A stretch of 17,613 nt of DNA, taken from assembly GCA_043101635.1 (NCBI GenBank), contig JBICIE010000209.1, positions 1 to 17,613 on the forward strand, read 5' to 3'. This DNA is from CAYMJK01 sp043101635 (GTDB taxonomy: Bacteria > Planctomycetota > Phycisphaerae > Phycisphaerales > UBA1924). Position 1 is the first letter of the stretch; the number at the start of each line of letters is the position of its first letter. The position numbers and the translations under genes were made by a program. This document shows, piece by piece, positions 1 through 8,800 of the stretch. A model generated the notes under the pieces. It made no database searches, was not told the DNA's origin, and was given only the letters and a program-made list of their open reading frames with translations.

Positions 1-17
1 CGACGCTCTTCCGATCT
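1..17. other. Illumina adapter remnant at contig start
   Basis: The first 17 bases equal the 3' end of the standard Illumina read-1 adapter (CGACGCTCTTCCGATCT). They are not genomic. The last adapter T plus the next two bases make an artificial TTG that looks like a start codon for the first gene. Biological sequence starts at 18. The matching adapter complement at the other end supports this reading. Confidence 0.97.
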
Positions 18-619
18 TGATCGTCGGGCTGCTCGCTGCATGTGGAGCCGCCCAGGGACAGAACCTCCTGACCAATCCGGGCTTCGAGAGCGGCCTGGAC
101 GGGTGGAGCACCTTCGGCAACGTGTTCGCAGAGACAGCCAACCCGCCACAGTTCGTGCCGCTGGAGGGTGATGGACTGGTCTCGATGTTCGGGAACTTCA
201 GCGGCGGCTTCAATGTCTCGGGACTGTTCCAGGAGTTCGCCGCCACCCCGGGCTCGCAGTGGACGATGGACGGCTACTCCCGCCACTTCAGCGGCGATCC
301 GATGATCGGCCCCGGCGCCCCGGACGCCAACTGGGTCGTCATGAAGCTTGCGTTCAAGGACGCCGCGGACATCGAGATCGGGGCGGTCGAAGCGACCATC
401 CTGGATGGAACCAGCCCGACGGACGTGTGGATCGACGCCGATCCGATCGTCGGAATCGCGCCGGCCGGCGCCGTACAGGTGGAAGCGTTCTTCCTGTACC
501 TGCAGCCCGGCTTCGATGGCGGCGCCGCGCACATCGACAACGCCTACCTGATTCCGGCGCCGTCCGGCGCAGCGCTGCTTGGCCTTGGATTGCTCGGCGT
601 CTGTCGACGACGCCGCTGA
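18..619 (+). CDS. PEP-CTERM-like exported protein, 5' truncated
   Basis: About 200 residues remain of a secreted protein. The visible start is adapter-made, so the true start lies off the contig. The first residues (IVGLLAACGAAQGQ) look like the end of a signal peptide with cleavage after an Ala-rich stretch. The mature protein opens with NLLTNPGFESGLDGW, a common opening of beta-sandwich, carbohydrate-binding-like modules. The C-terminus has PAPSGAALLGLGLLGV followed by CRRRR: a short Pro-containing motif, a hydrophobic helix and an Arg cluster, the tripartite layout of PEP-CTERM sorting signals. It is therefore probably handed to an exosortase and anchored or exported to the cell surface. 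No exosortase gene lies in the window. The substrate is unknown. It sits 235 bp upstream of the GH1 gene on the same strand, and a shared role in glycan use is only a guess. Confidence 0.8.
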
Positions 620-854
620 TGTGCGGAGGTTGCGGCGTTGGTGGAGCATCGATCCTGGAGCGGAGGCGGCCGACTGGCGCTTGCGCAGCGCAGCGCCGCC
701 CGGCCGGGACCGGCAGGCGTCTCCACCAGCGCCGCAGCCTCACCGCCCTCGATCGATTCGAGCACGACGAGCGTGAGCCGCACGTGCGGGCGACGCCGGG
801 CGCTGCTGCGCGCAGGGGACATGACAGCCTAACGTGGTACGAAAGGACTCGACA

Positions 855-2285
855 ATGCGCGACGCGGATTCGCTGTTCCCTCGCGACTTCGTGTGGGGCG
901 CCGGCACATCGGCCTATCAGATCGAAGGCGGACTCGCCGAGCACGGGCGTGGCGAATCGGTGTGGGATACGTTCTGCCGACGACCCGCGGCGATCCGCGA
1001 TGGCCACACGGCCGAGCGCGCCTGCGAGCACATCCATCGGTGGCGCCAGGACATCGACCTCATGCGCCAGATCGGCCTGCGCGGCTACCGATTCTCGATC
1101 TCCTGGCCGCGGATCATGCCCGATGGCGCCGGCCCCATCAGCGAGGCCGGTCTCGGGTTCTATGACGGGCTTGTCGACGGGCTGCTGGAAGCCGGCGTGG
1201 AGCCGTGCGTAACGCTGTTTCACTGGGACTATCCCGCGGCGCTGCACAAGCGGGGCGGGTGGATGCACGAGGCCAGCCCGCAGTGGTTCGGAGACTACGC
1301 GGAGGCGGTTGTCAGACGTCTGGGGGATCGGGTCCGCCGCTGGATCACGATCAACGAGCCGCAGGTCTTCATCGAACTGGGCTATGGCCGCGGCGAGCAC
1401 GCCCCGGGCCTGCAGCTCCCACTTGCGGACCGGCTCGTCATCGCCCATCACGTCATGTGCGCCCACGGCGCCGCAGCTCGGGCGATCCGTCAGTGGGCGC
1501 CCGGCAGCAGGATCGGATGGGCGCCGGTGGCGTACTGCGCGATCCCGGCGTCGGCCCGCGAGGCCGATCTGGAGGCCGCCCGCCGGGTCACGATCGCTTC
1601 GGGCGGGCCGACGCTGTCCAGTTCAAGCTGGTTCAACGATCCGGTCTTTCACGGCCGGTATCCCGAAGATGGTCTGGACGCCCACGGGAGCATGCTGCCA
1701 GCCGGCTGGGAGCGCGACCTGGAAGCCATCCACGAGATCCCGGATTTCTTCGGGATGAACTACTACCAGGCGCCGACGGTCCAGGCCGGGCCGGATGGTC
1801 AGCCGCGGGAGATTCCCGATCCGCCCGGGGCCCCGCGCACGGCGTTCGGCTGGCCGATCAAGCCGGAAGGGCTCTACTGGGCCAGCCGCCAGTTGTATCA
1901 GCGATACCAGGCGCCGATTCTGGTGACCGAGAACGGGCTGTCGACGCACGACGGCATCGCGCTCGATGGCGCGGTGCACGACACCCAGCGGATCGACTAC
2001 GCCGCCAGGCACCTGCTGGCCCTGGCCGACGCGATGCGCGACGGTGTGCCGGTGGAAGGCTACTACCACTGGTCGCTGCTGGACAATTTCGAGTGGGCCG
2101 AGGGATATCACCAGCGCTTCGGGCTGGTGCATGTCGACTTCGCATCTCAGCAGCGCCTGCTCAAGGACTCGGCCCGCTGGTACCGGCGGATCATCCAGAC
2201 CGGCGGCGGACTGCTGCGGGAGGGCGCGCCGCCGCTGGTCGTTGCGGGTCCGCACAGCGGTGTACCACAGGGAGCCATCGAATGA
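855..2285 (+). CDS. GH1 beta-glucosidase, cytoplasmic
   Basis: A 476-residue glycoside hydrolase family 1 enzyme, the usual length of the family. It should release glucose from beta-linked oligosaccharides by the retaining mechanism. The N-terminus shows the GH1 opening FVWGAGTSAYQIEGG. The acid/base glutamate is E168 in TINEP and the nucleophile is E359 in LVTENGLS. The substrate-pocket segment LLDNFEWAEGYHQRFGLVHVD near the C-terminus is intact. No signal peptide is seen, so it acts in the cytoplasm. I chose ATG 855 over the in-frame GTG at 834 because AAAGGA lies at 842-847 with 7 nt spacing, whereas the GTG has no good ribosome site. The stop overlaps the next start as ATGA, so translation is probably coupled with the GH16 gene. 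In this setting the likely substrates are laminari-oligosaccharides or laminaribiose. Family members also act on cellobiose and other beta-glycosides, so the linkage preference is inferred. Confidence 0.95.
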   Translation: MRDADSLFPRDFVWGAGTSAYQIEGGLAEHGRGESVWDTFCRRPAAIRDGHTAERACEHIHRWRQDIDLMRQIGLRGYRFSISWPRIMPDGAGPISEAGLGFYDGLVDGLLEAGVEPCVTLFHWDYPAALHKRGGWMHEASPQWFGDYAEAVVRRLGDRVRRWITINEPQVFIELGYGRGEHAPGLQLPLADRLVIAHHVMCAHGAAARAIRQWAPGSRIGWAPVAYCAIPASAREADLEAARRVTIASGGPTLSSSSWFNDPVFHGRYPEDGLDAHGSMLPAGWERDLEAIHEIPDFFGMNYYQAPTVQAGPDGQPREIPDPPGAPRTAFGWPIKPEGLYWASRQLYQRYQAPILVTENGLSTHDGIALDGAVHDTQRIDYAARHLLALADAMRDGVPVEGYYHWSLLDNFEWAEGYHQRFGLVHVDFASQQRLLKDSARWYRRIIQTGGGLLREGAPPLVVAGPHSGVPQGAIE

Positions 2286-3691
2286 AAGCGGCACTGGCAG
2301 CGGCGTTGTGCCTCTGGGCCCTGGCCTCCTTCGCATCCGGGCAGGAGTCGGTCCAGTGGCGCCTCGTCTGGCAGGATGAGTTCGATGGCCCGAGCCTCGA
2401 CCCCCTGAAGTGGCGCGCCGAGGATGCCGCGCTGGAGAAGAACAACGAGCAGCAGTACTACCTTCCAGACGAGGTCGAACTGCGCGACGGGCTGTTGATC
2501 CTGCACAGCCGGGAGCGGCAGCGCGGTCGGCGGCCGTACACCTCCGGGATGGTCGAAACACGTGATCGCTTTGCGCGCGCGTTCGGACGCTTCGAGGTGC
2601 GGGCCAGGCTGCCCTCGGGCCAGGGCGTCTGGCCAGCGCACTGGATGCTGCCCGCCAGCGGGCTGTGGCCGCCCGAGATCGACATCATGGAGATGCTCGG
2701 GCACGAGCCGCATCGCATCCACATGTCCAATCACTGGGGCGACTGGCCGCACCATGCCTGGAACACCGGCCACTTCGACGGGCCGCGGTTCGACGAGGAC
2801 TTCCACACCTTCGCGGTCGAGTGGAGGCCGGGCGTGCTGGAGTGGTACATCGATGGAGAACTGCGCTTCCGCAGCGAGCAGGGCGTACCCGCCGAGCCGT
2901 TCTACCTCATTCTCAATACCGCCGTCGGCGGAAACTGGCCGGGCAGCCCGGATGAAACCACCGTGTTCCCGGTCCGGCACGAGATCGACTACGTGCGCAT
3001 CTACGAGCCGGTCGAGTCGGAGCGGTGCTACATCTGGCTGGATGCCGTCAACGGCGCGGTGCGGACGGCGCCGGCTGGCTACTGCTTCCCGGTCGGCGCC
3101 GAACTGGAAGTGGTCGCCGAGCCGGACATCGGCTACCGATTCGCCGGCTGGGACGGCGGCCTGAAGGGCCACAGTGCGCGCGCGAAGGTGACCCTGGAGG
3201 AGAACCTCAACGCGGTTGCCCGTTTCGAGCCGGACCCTGACGCCCCCGCCCGCCTGAAACCGGTGGGCCCGCCCGCGGCATCGTCCTTTGAACAGAAGGG
3301 CTTCGAGCCCGCCTGTGCGATCGACGGACAGCCCGGCACGCGCTGGTCATCGGCCTTTGCCGAGCCGCAGTGGATCATGCTCGACTTCGGCTCGGTCTGC
3401 GACATCCGGGCAGTGGACATCGCCTGGGAAGCGTCGCATCCGCGGACCGTTGCCATCCAGGTCTCCGACGATGCGGCCCAGTGGAAGACGGTGCGCACGC
3501 TGACGAAGGACAGCCCCGCGCGGGACATCCTGCGCGACCTGGACGCCCGCGGCAGGTACCTGCGATTGCACTGCTCAGGGCGCACAACGCAGTACGGCTT
3601 CTCCATCTGGGAGCTTGGCGTGTACGGAGGGGCACTGGACAACGGCCCTGCTGGGACCGCTGCGCCTGCGGCGGACGATGAGCCGCGGTGA
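2282..3691 (+). CDS. Secreted GH16 laminarinase-like enzyme with InlB-like repeat and CBM32 domain
   Basis: A 469-residue exported endo-beta-glucanase. A signal peptide spans about residues 1-20 (MKAALAAALCLWALASFASG). The GH16 domain covers roughly 22-240 and opens with LVWQDEFDG. The catalytic signature EIDIMEM gives nucleophile E132, D134 and acid/base E137. This ExDxxE form is the one found in bacterial laminarinases and their relatives. Residues about 242-315 resemble a divergent InlB B-repeat (Flg_new_2-like), with the GYRFAGWDG segment. Residues about 325-460 form an F5/8 type C (discoidin, CBM32) domain with FDG-like ACAIDGQPGTRWSSAF and a closing WELGVYG. The start has AGGGAG at 2269-2274, 7 nt before ATG, inside the end of the GH1 gene. 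Expected action is endo-cleavage of beta-1,3-glucan outside the cytoplasm. Agarase or carrageenase activity cannot be excluded from motifs alone, but the neighbouring GH17 gene favours laminarin. Confidence 0.93.
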   Translation: MKAALAAALCLWALASFASGQESVQWRLVWQDEFDGPSLDPLKWRAEDAALEKNNEQQYYLPDEVELRDGLLILHSRERQRGRRPYTSGMVETRDRFARAFGRFEVRARLPSGQGVWPAHWMLPASGLWPPEIDIMEMLGHEPHRIHMSNHWGDWPHHAWNTGHFDGPRFDEDFHTFAVEWRPGVLEWYIDGELRFRSEQGVPAEPFYLILNTAVGGNWPGSPDETTVFPVRHEIDYVRIYEPVESERCYIWLDAVNGAVRTAPAGYCFPVGAELEVVAEPDIGYRFAGWDGGLKGHSARAKVTLEENLNAVARFEPDPDAPARLKPVGPPAASSFEQKGFEPACAIDGQPGTRWSSAFAEPQWIMLDFGSVCDIRAVDIAWEASHPRTVAIQVSDDAAQWKTVRTLTKDSPARDILRDLDARGRYLRLHCSGRTTQYGFSIWELGVYGGALDNGPAGTAAPAADDEPR

Positions 3692-3743
3692 CGGGCTCGA
3701 CCGACGCGGGCCCGCCCCACCTACGGTTGATGCGGAGGCTGTC

Positions 3744-4670
3744 GTGCGCACTGTCCCCCTCGGCCAATCCGCACTTCGATCCACCCGCCTGATCTACGGG
3801 TGTATGCGCATCTGCGGCACATGGGAGCCGGCCGAGATCGACGAATCGCGCCGGCGCGAGGCCTTCGCGGCGCTTGAGGCCGCTGTCGGGGCGGGGTACA
3901 ACCACTTCGACCATGCGGACATCTACGCCCACGGCGAATGCGAGCGCATCTTCGGCGCGTTCCTCAGCGCGAATCCAGCCCTGCGCGATCGGATCATCAT
4001 CACGACCAAGTGCGGCATCCGCTGGGCCGGCGACCCGGACCGGAACGCCCCCCACCGCTACGACTTCTCGACCGAATGGATCCGGACATCCTGCGAGCGG
4101 TCACTGCGGCGGCTCGGCATCGACACGATCGATGTCTACCTTCTGCACCGCCCTGATGTCCTGATGGCCCCCGACGAAGTGGCCGCCGTGTTCGACCGTC
4201 TGCGGGCCTCGGGCAAGGTCCGCCACTTCGGCGTCAGCAACTTCACGGCGCAACAGACTGCGCTGCTTCAGTCACGCCTCGACGACCCGCTGGTCTGCAA
4301 CCAGCTCGAGATTCACCCGCTCCGCCTTGACCCGTTCGAGGATGGCACGCTCGACGATCTCCACCAGCGCGGCGTCACGCCGACCTCCTGGGGCCCGGTC
4401 GCCGGTGGCCGGCTCTTTGCCGAGCGACAGGACGATCAGCGCCTCACTGCCATCACTGCGGCCCTCGATCAGGAAGCCGCGAGCTGCGGCGTCAGCCGAA
4501 CCGCGATCCTGATGGCGTGGCTCCTCAGGCATCCTTCCGGCATCCTCCCGATCGTCGGCAGCCGCACGCCGCAGCGCATTGCCGACGCCGTCGCCGGCGC
4601 TTCGGTCGACCTCAGCCGGGAAGCGTGGTACCGAATCTACCTCGCCGCCCGGGGCAAGCCGCTGCCGTAG
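3744..4670 (+). CDS. Aldo/keto reductase, YdhF-like
   Basis: A 308-residue NAD(P)H-dependent oxidoreductase of the aldo/keto reductase superfamily, of normal length and without a signal peptide. The catalytic tetrad is complete: D56 and Y61 in FDHADIY, K89 in ITTKCGI and H135 in LLHRPD. The late GSRTPQRI segment matches the family's cofactor phosphate-binding region. The overall wording, including GWAP-like SWGPVAGG and MAWLLRHPSGILPIVGS, resembles the YdhF group. The start is GTG 3744, with GGAGG at 3734-3738 and 5 nt spacing. An upstream in-frame ATG at 3678 would overlap the GH16 gene and lacks a ribosome site. It follows the GH16 gene by 52 bp and meets the GH17 gene tail to tail across 18 bp. 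The substrate is unknown. Co-transcription with the GH genes suggests a carbonyl sugar or sugar-derived aldehyde. Confidence 0.9.
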   Translation: MRTVPLGQSALRSTRLIYGCMRICGTWEPAEIDESRRREAFAALEAAVGAGYNHFDHADIYAHGECERIFGAFLSANPALRDRIIITTKCGIRWAGDPDRNAPHRYDFSTEWIRTSCERSLRRLGIDTIDVYLLHRPDVLMAPDEVAAVFDRLRASGKVRHFGVSNFTAQQTALLQSRLDDPLVCNQLEIHPLRLDPFEDGTLDDLHQRGVTPTSWGPVAGGRLFAERQDDQRLTAITAALDQEAASCGVSRTAILMAWLLRHPSGILPIVGSRTPQRIADAVAGASVDLSREAWYRIYLAARGKPLP

Positions 4671-4677
4671 CGCAGCG
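4660..4677. terminator. Possible bidirectional hairpin between convergent genes
   Basis: CGCTGC at 4660-4665 and GCAGCG at 4672-4677 can pair around a 6-nt loop that contains the aldo/keto reductase stop codon. The position, between two convergent stops only 18 bp apart, suits a shared terminator. There is no T tract on either side and the stem is only 6 bp, so the call is weak. Confidence 0.22.
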
Positions 4678-4688
4678 CGAAGAAACCT

Positions 4689-5777
4689 TCAGGGCCGGGG
4701 CCATGGATCCGCCGTTCGCTCCTGGGCCGAGAGCGACCTGATCGTGAGCTTGGGCGTGCGATCTTCGAAGTACAGCCCCCAGTGCTTCTCCGCGCCCCGC
4801 CGGTTCGCCGGGTCTCCCTTCCAACTCTCGTCGAACGCCTCGAAGAAGAAGACCGTGACGCTGGCCCGGCGGGCCCATGCCGACAGTTCGCGGTAGTAGC
4901 GAAGCTGCTTCTCTTCCGATGCGCGCGGACCAAACTCAACAGCGGTGGTCGCCCAGCCCGCCTCGGTGATGACCAGCGGCGCACGCGGCAGCGCGCTGCG
5001 CACGCGCTGCAGGTTCTCGATGGTGTACGCGAGTCCCTGATCGATGTCGCGCCCCTCCCAGATCGGGTAGCTGTGCACCGACACGAAGTCGAGTTCCCCC
5101 GCAAGCTGCTCGCCCCGCTGCGCCCACCACTCGTAGTTGTCGGCGACAGTCACAGGCTGGTCGATCGCAGCCTTCACGATGCGCACGTACTGGATCACGG
5201 CTTCCAGCGGGACCATGTGGTCCGTCCAGTTCACGAGCGCCTCGTTGCCAACCGCGACAGCCACGACCGTTTCCGGGTGCGCTCTTGCGAGGCGGATGGC
5301 GCGCCCGACCTCGGCGGCGTTGGACCGCCTGTTCGCGGCCAACTCCTCCTCCGGGTAGGGCTCCGGCCGCCAGGGACAGCCGGGATTGCTGACTTCAGCC
5401 GCCAGCCACGCGCCGAGCAGGACCCGCAGCGGCAGCCCGTGCTCCTCGATTAGATGCAGAACGGTCTGGGAGTTGACCCCCGCGTCGTACAGCCGGATGA
5501 GGCGGAAGGGCGTGTCGCGCACCAGGATCCGGAGATCCTCCAGGATCTCCTCATCTGACGGGTTGATCGCCCCTTCGCCGCGATCCGGGTGCTGCCCCGC
5601 CCGGTACCCGGAGTAGCAGACCGCCGTGAACTGCCCGCCAAGAAGAGCCGAGGGATCCTGCTGCATCGCCGCATCCTGGGCGCTGGCGCACTGCAGGGCC
5701 TGCGGCAGCAGGGCAAGCAGCACTGCCACCGCCTGCGCGCGCATGCGGGCGCCAGCTCGTTTGATTTCGTGTGTCAT
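4689..5777 (-). CDS. Secreted GH17 beta-1,3-glucanase-like enzyme
   Basis: A 362-residue protein of glycoside hydrolase family 17, whose bacterial members cut or transglycosylate beta-1,3-glucan. The acid/base is E179 in AVGNEAL and the nucleophile is E272 in VITEAGWAT. The segments RLYDAGVNSQTVL, DFVSVHSYPIWEG and the late FFFEAFDESWKGD ... EKHWGLYF are typical of the barrel. An N-terminal signal peptide is present (MRAQAVAVLLALLPQALQCASA), so it works outside the cytoplasm. I chose ATG 5777 because AGGA lies 6 nt upstream. A longer frame with a TTG at 5891 would overlap the preceding gene. The internal ATG at residue 12 is a weaker alternative. It lies 35 bp after the phosphorylase gene on the same strand, so the two are probably one transcript. 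The direction of action (hydrolysis or glucan elongation) is not shown by motifs. Confidence 0.9.
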   Translation of the reverse strand: MTHEIKRAGARMRAQAVAVLLALLPQALQCASAQDAAMQQDPSALLGGQFTAVCYSGYRAGQHPDRGEGAINPSDEEILEDLRILVRDTPFRLIRLYDAGVNSQTVLHLIEEHGLPLRVLLGAWLAAEVSNPGCPWRPEPYPEEELAANRRSNAAEVGRAIRLARAHPETVVAVAVGNEALVNWTDHMVPLEAVIQYVRIVKAAIDQPVTVADNYEWWAQRGEQLAGELDFVSVHSYPIWEGRDIDQGLAYTIENLQRVRSALPRAPLVITEAGWATTAVEFGPRASEEKQLRYYRELSAWARRASVTVFFFEAFDESWKGDPANRRGAEKHWGLYFEDRTPKLTIRSLSAQERTADPWPRP

Positions 5778-5812
5778 CCGCAATCCTGTACAATCTCGAG
5801 AGCCGGGGCTTC

Positions 5813-8800
5813 TCAGGGCTCCGGCGACGCAGTTCGCTGGAGTTCGACCTCGATCAGCTCGATCCGGCCGGTCCTCCGGAATAGTTCGCAACTCAGTTCC
5901 CTCGACAGCTCCGACCCGTCGAGTTGCGTCACGGCGCCATCATGACAGTGCGCCGCAATGCGGCTTCGGTCGCTGAGTCGCACAATGATCGGGACGCCGC
6001 AGAGTGTCAGACCAACAGCGCCCGCCGGGACATCGATCAGTCTTTCCGGCTGGCCGGCGACACGCATCCTCGCCGGCTCATCGAGCAACTCAGCCGGATC
6101 AACCAGCACCGGGTCGAATCGGACCCGCCCGGCCTGCACGCGCACGCCAAGCTCGGCGAAGCGGGCCAGGACACCTTCCTTGACCTGCCCGGTCATGCCG
6201 GGCTGCTGGGCGCCGCCAGCCCACGGGGTGTGCGAGTACGGCTCGTGCGGCACAGCGCCGAACTCGGCCGGCGTCTTGCGGAAGCCGAGCCCGTCACGGA
6301 TCGCGCCGTAATGGTCGCGCAGCCGTGCAATCAGTTCCGGCCCGGCGCCTTCGTCGCTGGCGCGCAGGATGATCTCCTGCGTCGCCAGCAGGAGCTTGGA
6401 GACCATGTGCCAGTAGACCGAGCCGAGCCCCTCGTACTTGTGCATGCGCCCGGCCCGCCCGGTGAACTGCGCGTGGCGGAACGTCCGCTCAAACGCGTCA
6501 TGGACTGCCGCGGCGTCGGCCCGCACGAGTTCGGACCATCCGCTCTGGCCCGCCAGCGCCGTCAGCCGTTTCTGCAGAGCCTCGTGCGAGTTGAGTTCGG
6601 CGCAGAACCGGGCTCGCCCGTCCGCATCGATCGCGAGAATCCCTGCCTCCGGCCTCTCCGCGGCCCGCCGGAACAGGGGGATCCGGTCGATCGCATCCGC
6701 GCAAATCACATTGCGATCCATGAACCGCGGCAGGTCGACCCGCGGGTACAGCATGAAAGACCGCTGGTCCGCTCTGTACAACTCGCTGCGAAACAGCGCA
6801 TCGAGCACGCCGCACGACGCCTCCATATCGAGTATCCCGCCGGAGAGGGCTGCGACCTGACCCTCGAGCATCAGCCCGAGCTGGTCGACCGCCGCGCCGG
6901 TCTCCGTGAGAGACAGCACGTTGTACGACTGGTAGAGCCCGTCGGGACGCCTGGCGTTGCGGATGGAGTCGTCACAGAGATCCCTTGCGCATCTGAAGAA
7001 GTCCGCGGCATCGCTGCGACTGATCGTGACCGGTTGGCCCGGCCCGTCGGCGTACAGCGATTCCCGGGCAGCTTCGGCTGCCGAGCCGACGTCCGCGAGC
7101 CATCGCCGCCGCGCCGCATCATCGACCGCGCCACGCCGCTGCATCAGATCGGCCAGCGCCGTCATGGCCGCAACCGCCCGCTGGCGCCACTCGGCAACGG
7201 CCGCTGACACAAGCGTGACCCCGTCGCCGAGTTCGTCGATCAGGCCCGCGGCGAAGTCGCAGAACCGCCGAAGCTGATACAACGTCACCATGGACAGGCC
7301 CCAACCGGCCAGCGCGTTGTTGGCGTCGTTCCATTCCGGGCGCATCGTGTTCATCCAGACGCCGCCGCCGGGCACGAGATTGCACACCTTGGCCAGCGCA
7401 GTGACCAGCAGCTTCTCCAAGAGCGTGACGAGCGCCGGCTCGCCATCGGCGTCGAGCACCAGACGACCGTCACCTCCGATCTCAGCGCTGCTTGCCTCGA
7501 GGTCCCGGTGCAGGTCATCGTCAAACCGGATCGAATCCCTGGGATTCCTCGCGATCTCCTGGAACGAGCGGATGCGATACGGCACGTTGGCGTAGGAGAA
7601 GATCGGCTGCTCCAGCACGCCCGGGAGCCACTGCGGCAGCGTGTCCCGGCACTGCTCGAGGAGGCGCAGCAGGTAGATGATCTGATGATCCCCCCAGTAG
7701 CCGATGTTCGAGCGATCCTCCGGCCCGGGCGCCTCCCAGTCGACGCCGCGCTCGTTGATCCGGTAGGGATTGTGCCCATCAACGGTCGAGGCGTTGACGA
7801 ACTTGGCGATCATGCCCGGCAGGAGGCCCGGGTAGCTCCTGGCCATCGCCTCCCAGTTCTGAAAGATGTCGCGCCAGTTGCCTTCGTATCCCACGATGCG
7901 GGCGCCGCGCTCGTCGCGGACCTTGATCCGGAATCGATTCCACGGACGGCTGGGGTCGCCGTGTCGACGCCCGAACGTCAGGGGAAGGTATTCATGCGCC
8001 AGGCGCACCAGTTGCGGGTCGCCCGCGGCCCCGATGATCTCAGGGAGCGTCTGCACGTTGAGGACGCCCTCGAGGCCGGCAAGGAACGCGTCGTGACGGG
8101 CGCCGATGCCCGCGTGGCGATCGTGTACGAACCGCCGGAATGACTCGGGCTCCACCTGGTAATCATTCAGCGGGACGCCGCCGCGCATGGCGTTGAACAG
8201 AACATTGGAGCGGTGTGCCGCACACGCCGCGATGTCCGCCGTCGCCTGGGCGCCGTCGGCGCCGTCCAGCAGACGGTCGAGCCGCTCGCGGTCCTGCTCG
8301 AGGGAGCGGTCGACCAGTTCGAACAGGTCGGCGCCGGACTCGAGCATGCGACGGATCCGGACGATCGCGCTGTGATCCAGGTGCACATCGCCGACGATGT
8401 ACCATCGCTGGCGCGCGCCCGGCGCAAGATCGAGCACGGTTCGGCACAGATAGGCGCCACGCTGCCCGAGCGCCGGATCTTCGGGGCCGGGCGGCTCGCC
8501 CTGCTCGAAGGCCTCCAGGGCGCTCTCGCTGAGCGATACCGCCGCCCCATCCAGCCCGACATGCCAGATCGCATTGGCGCGGAGCGACTCGATCGCCTCC
8601 GGGCGATCCGAGATCATTGACTCCAGGGCGTAGATCGCAGGGCCCCGCTCGGCGATGCGCTCCGACCGCTTGTAGCCGTCCACCAGCGTGCTCATGGACT
8701 GCTGCAGCCCGAGCGGCACGCCCGCCGGCTGCACGTTGACATAGCCGTCGATGAGTTCGCACTGGATCGGCGCTGCGCCGGGCGATGCGCGAAGCTCGCA

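Noticed and set aside
354..1466. A 370-residue open frame on the minus strand opposite the GH1 gene
   Set aside because: Arg/Pro-rich text without recognisable motifs, fully antisense to the strong GH1 gene. It is a product of high GC content.
1205..2281. Long in-frame extension upstream of the GH16 start, giving an 828-residue frame
   Set aside because: It overlaps the GH1 gene entirely. The signal peptide and AGGGAG site at 2282 set the true start.
5924..7207. A 427-residue plus-strand frame inside the phosphorylase gene
   Set aside because: Shadow of the minus-strand gene with Arg/Pro/His-rich composition and no family features.
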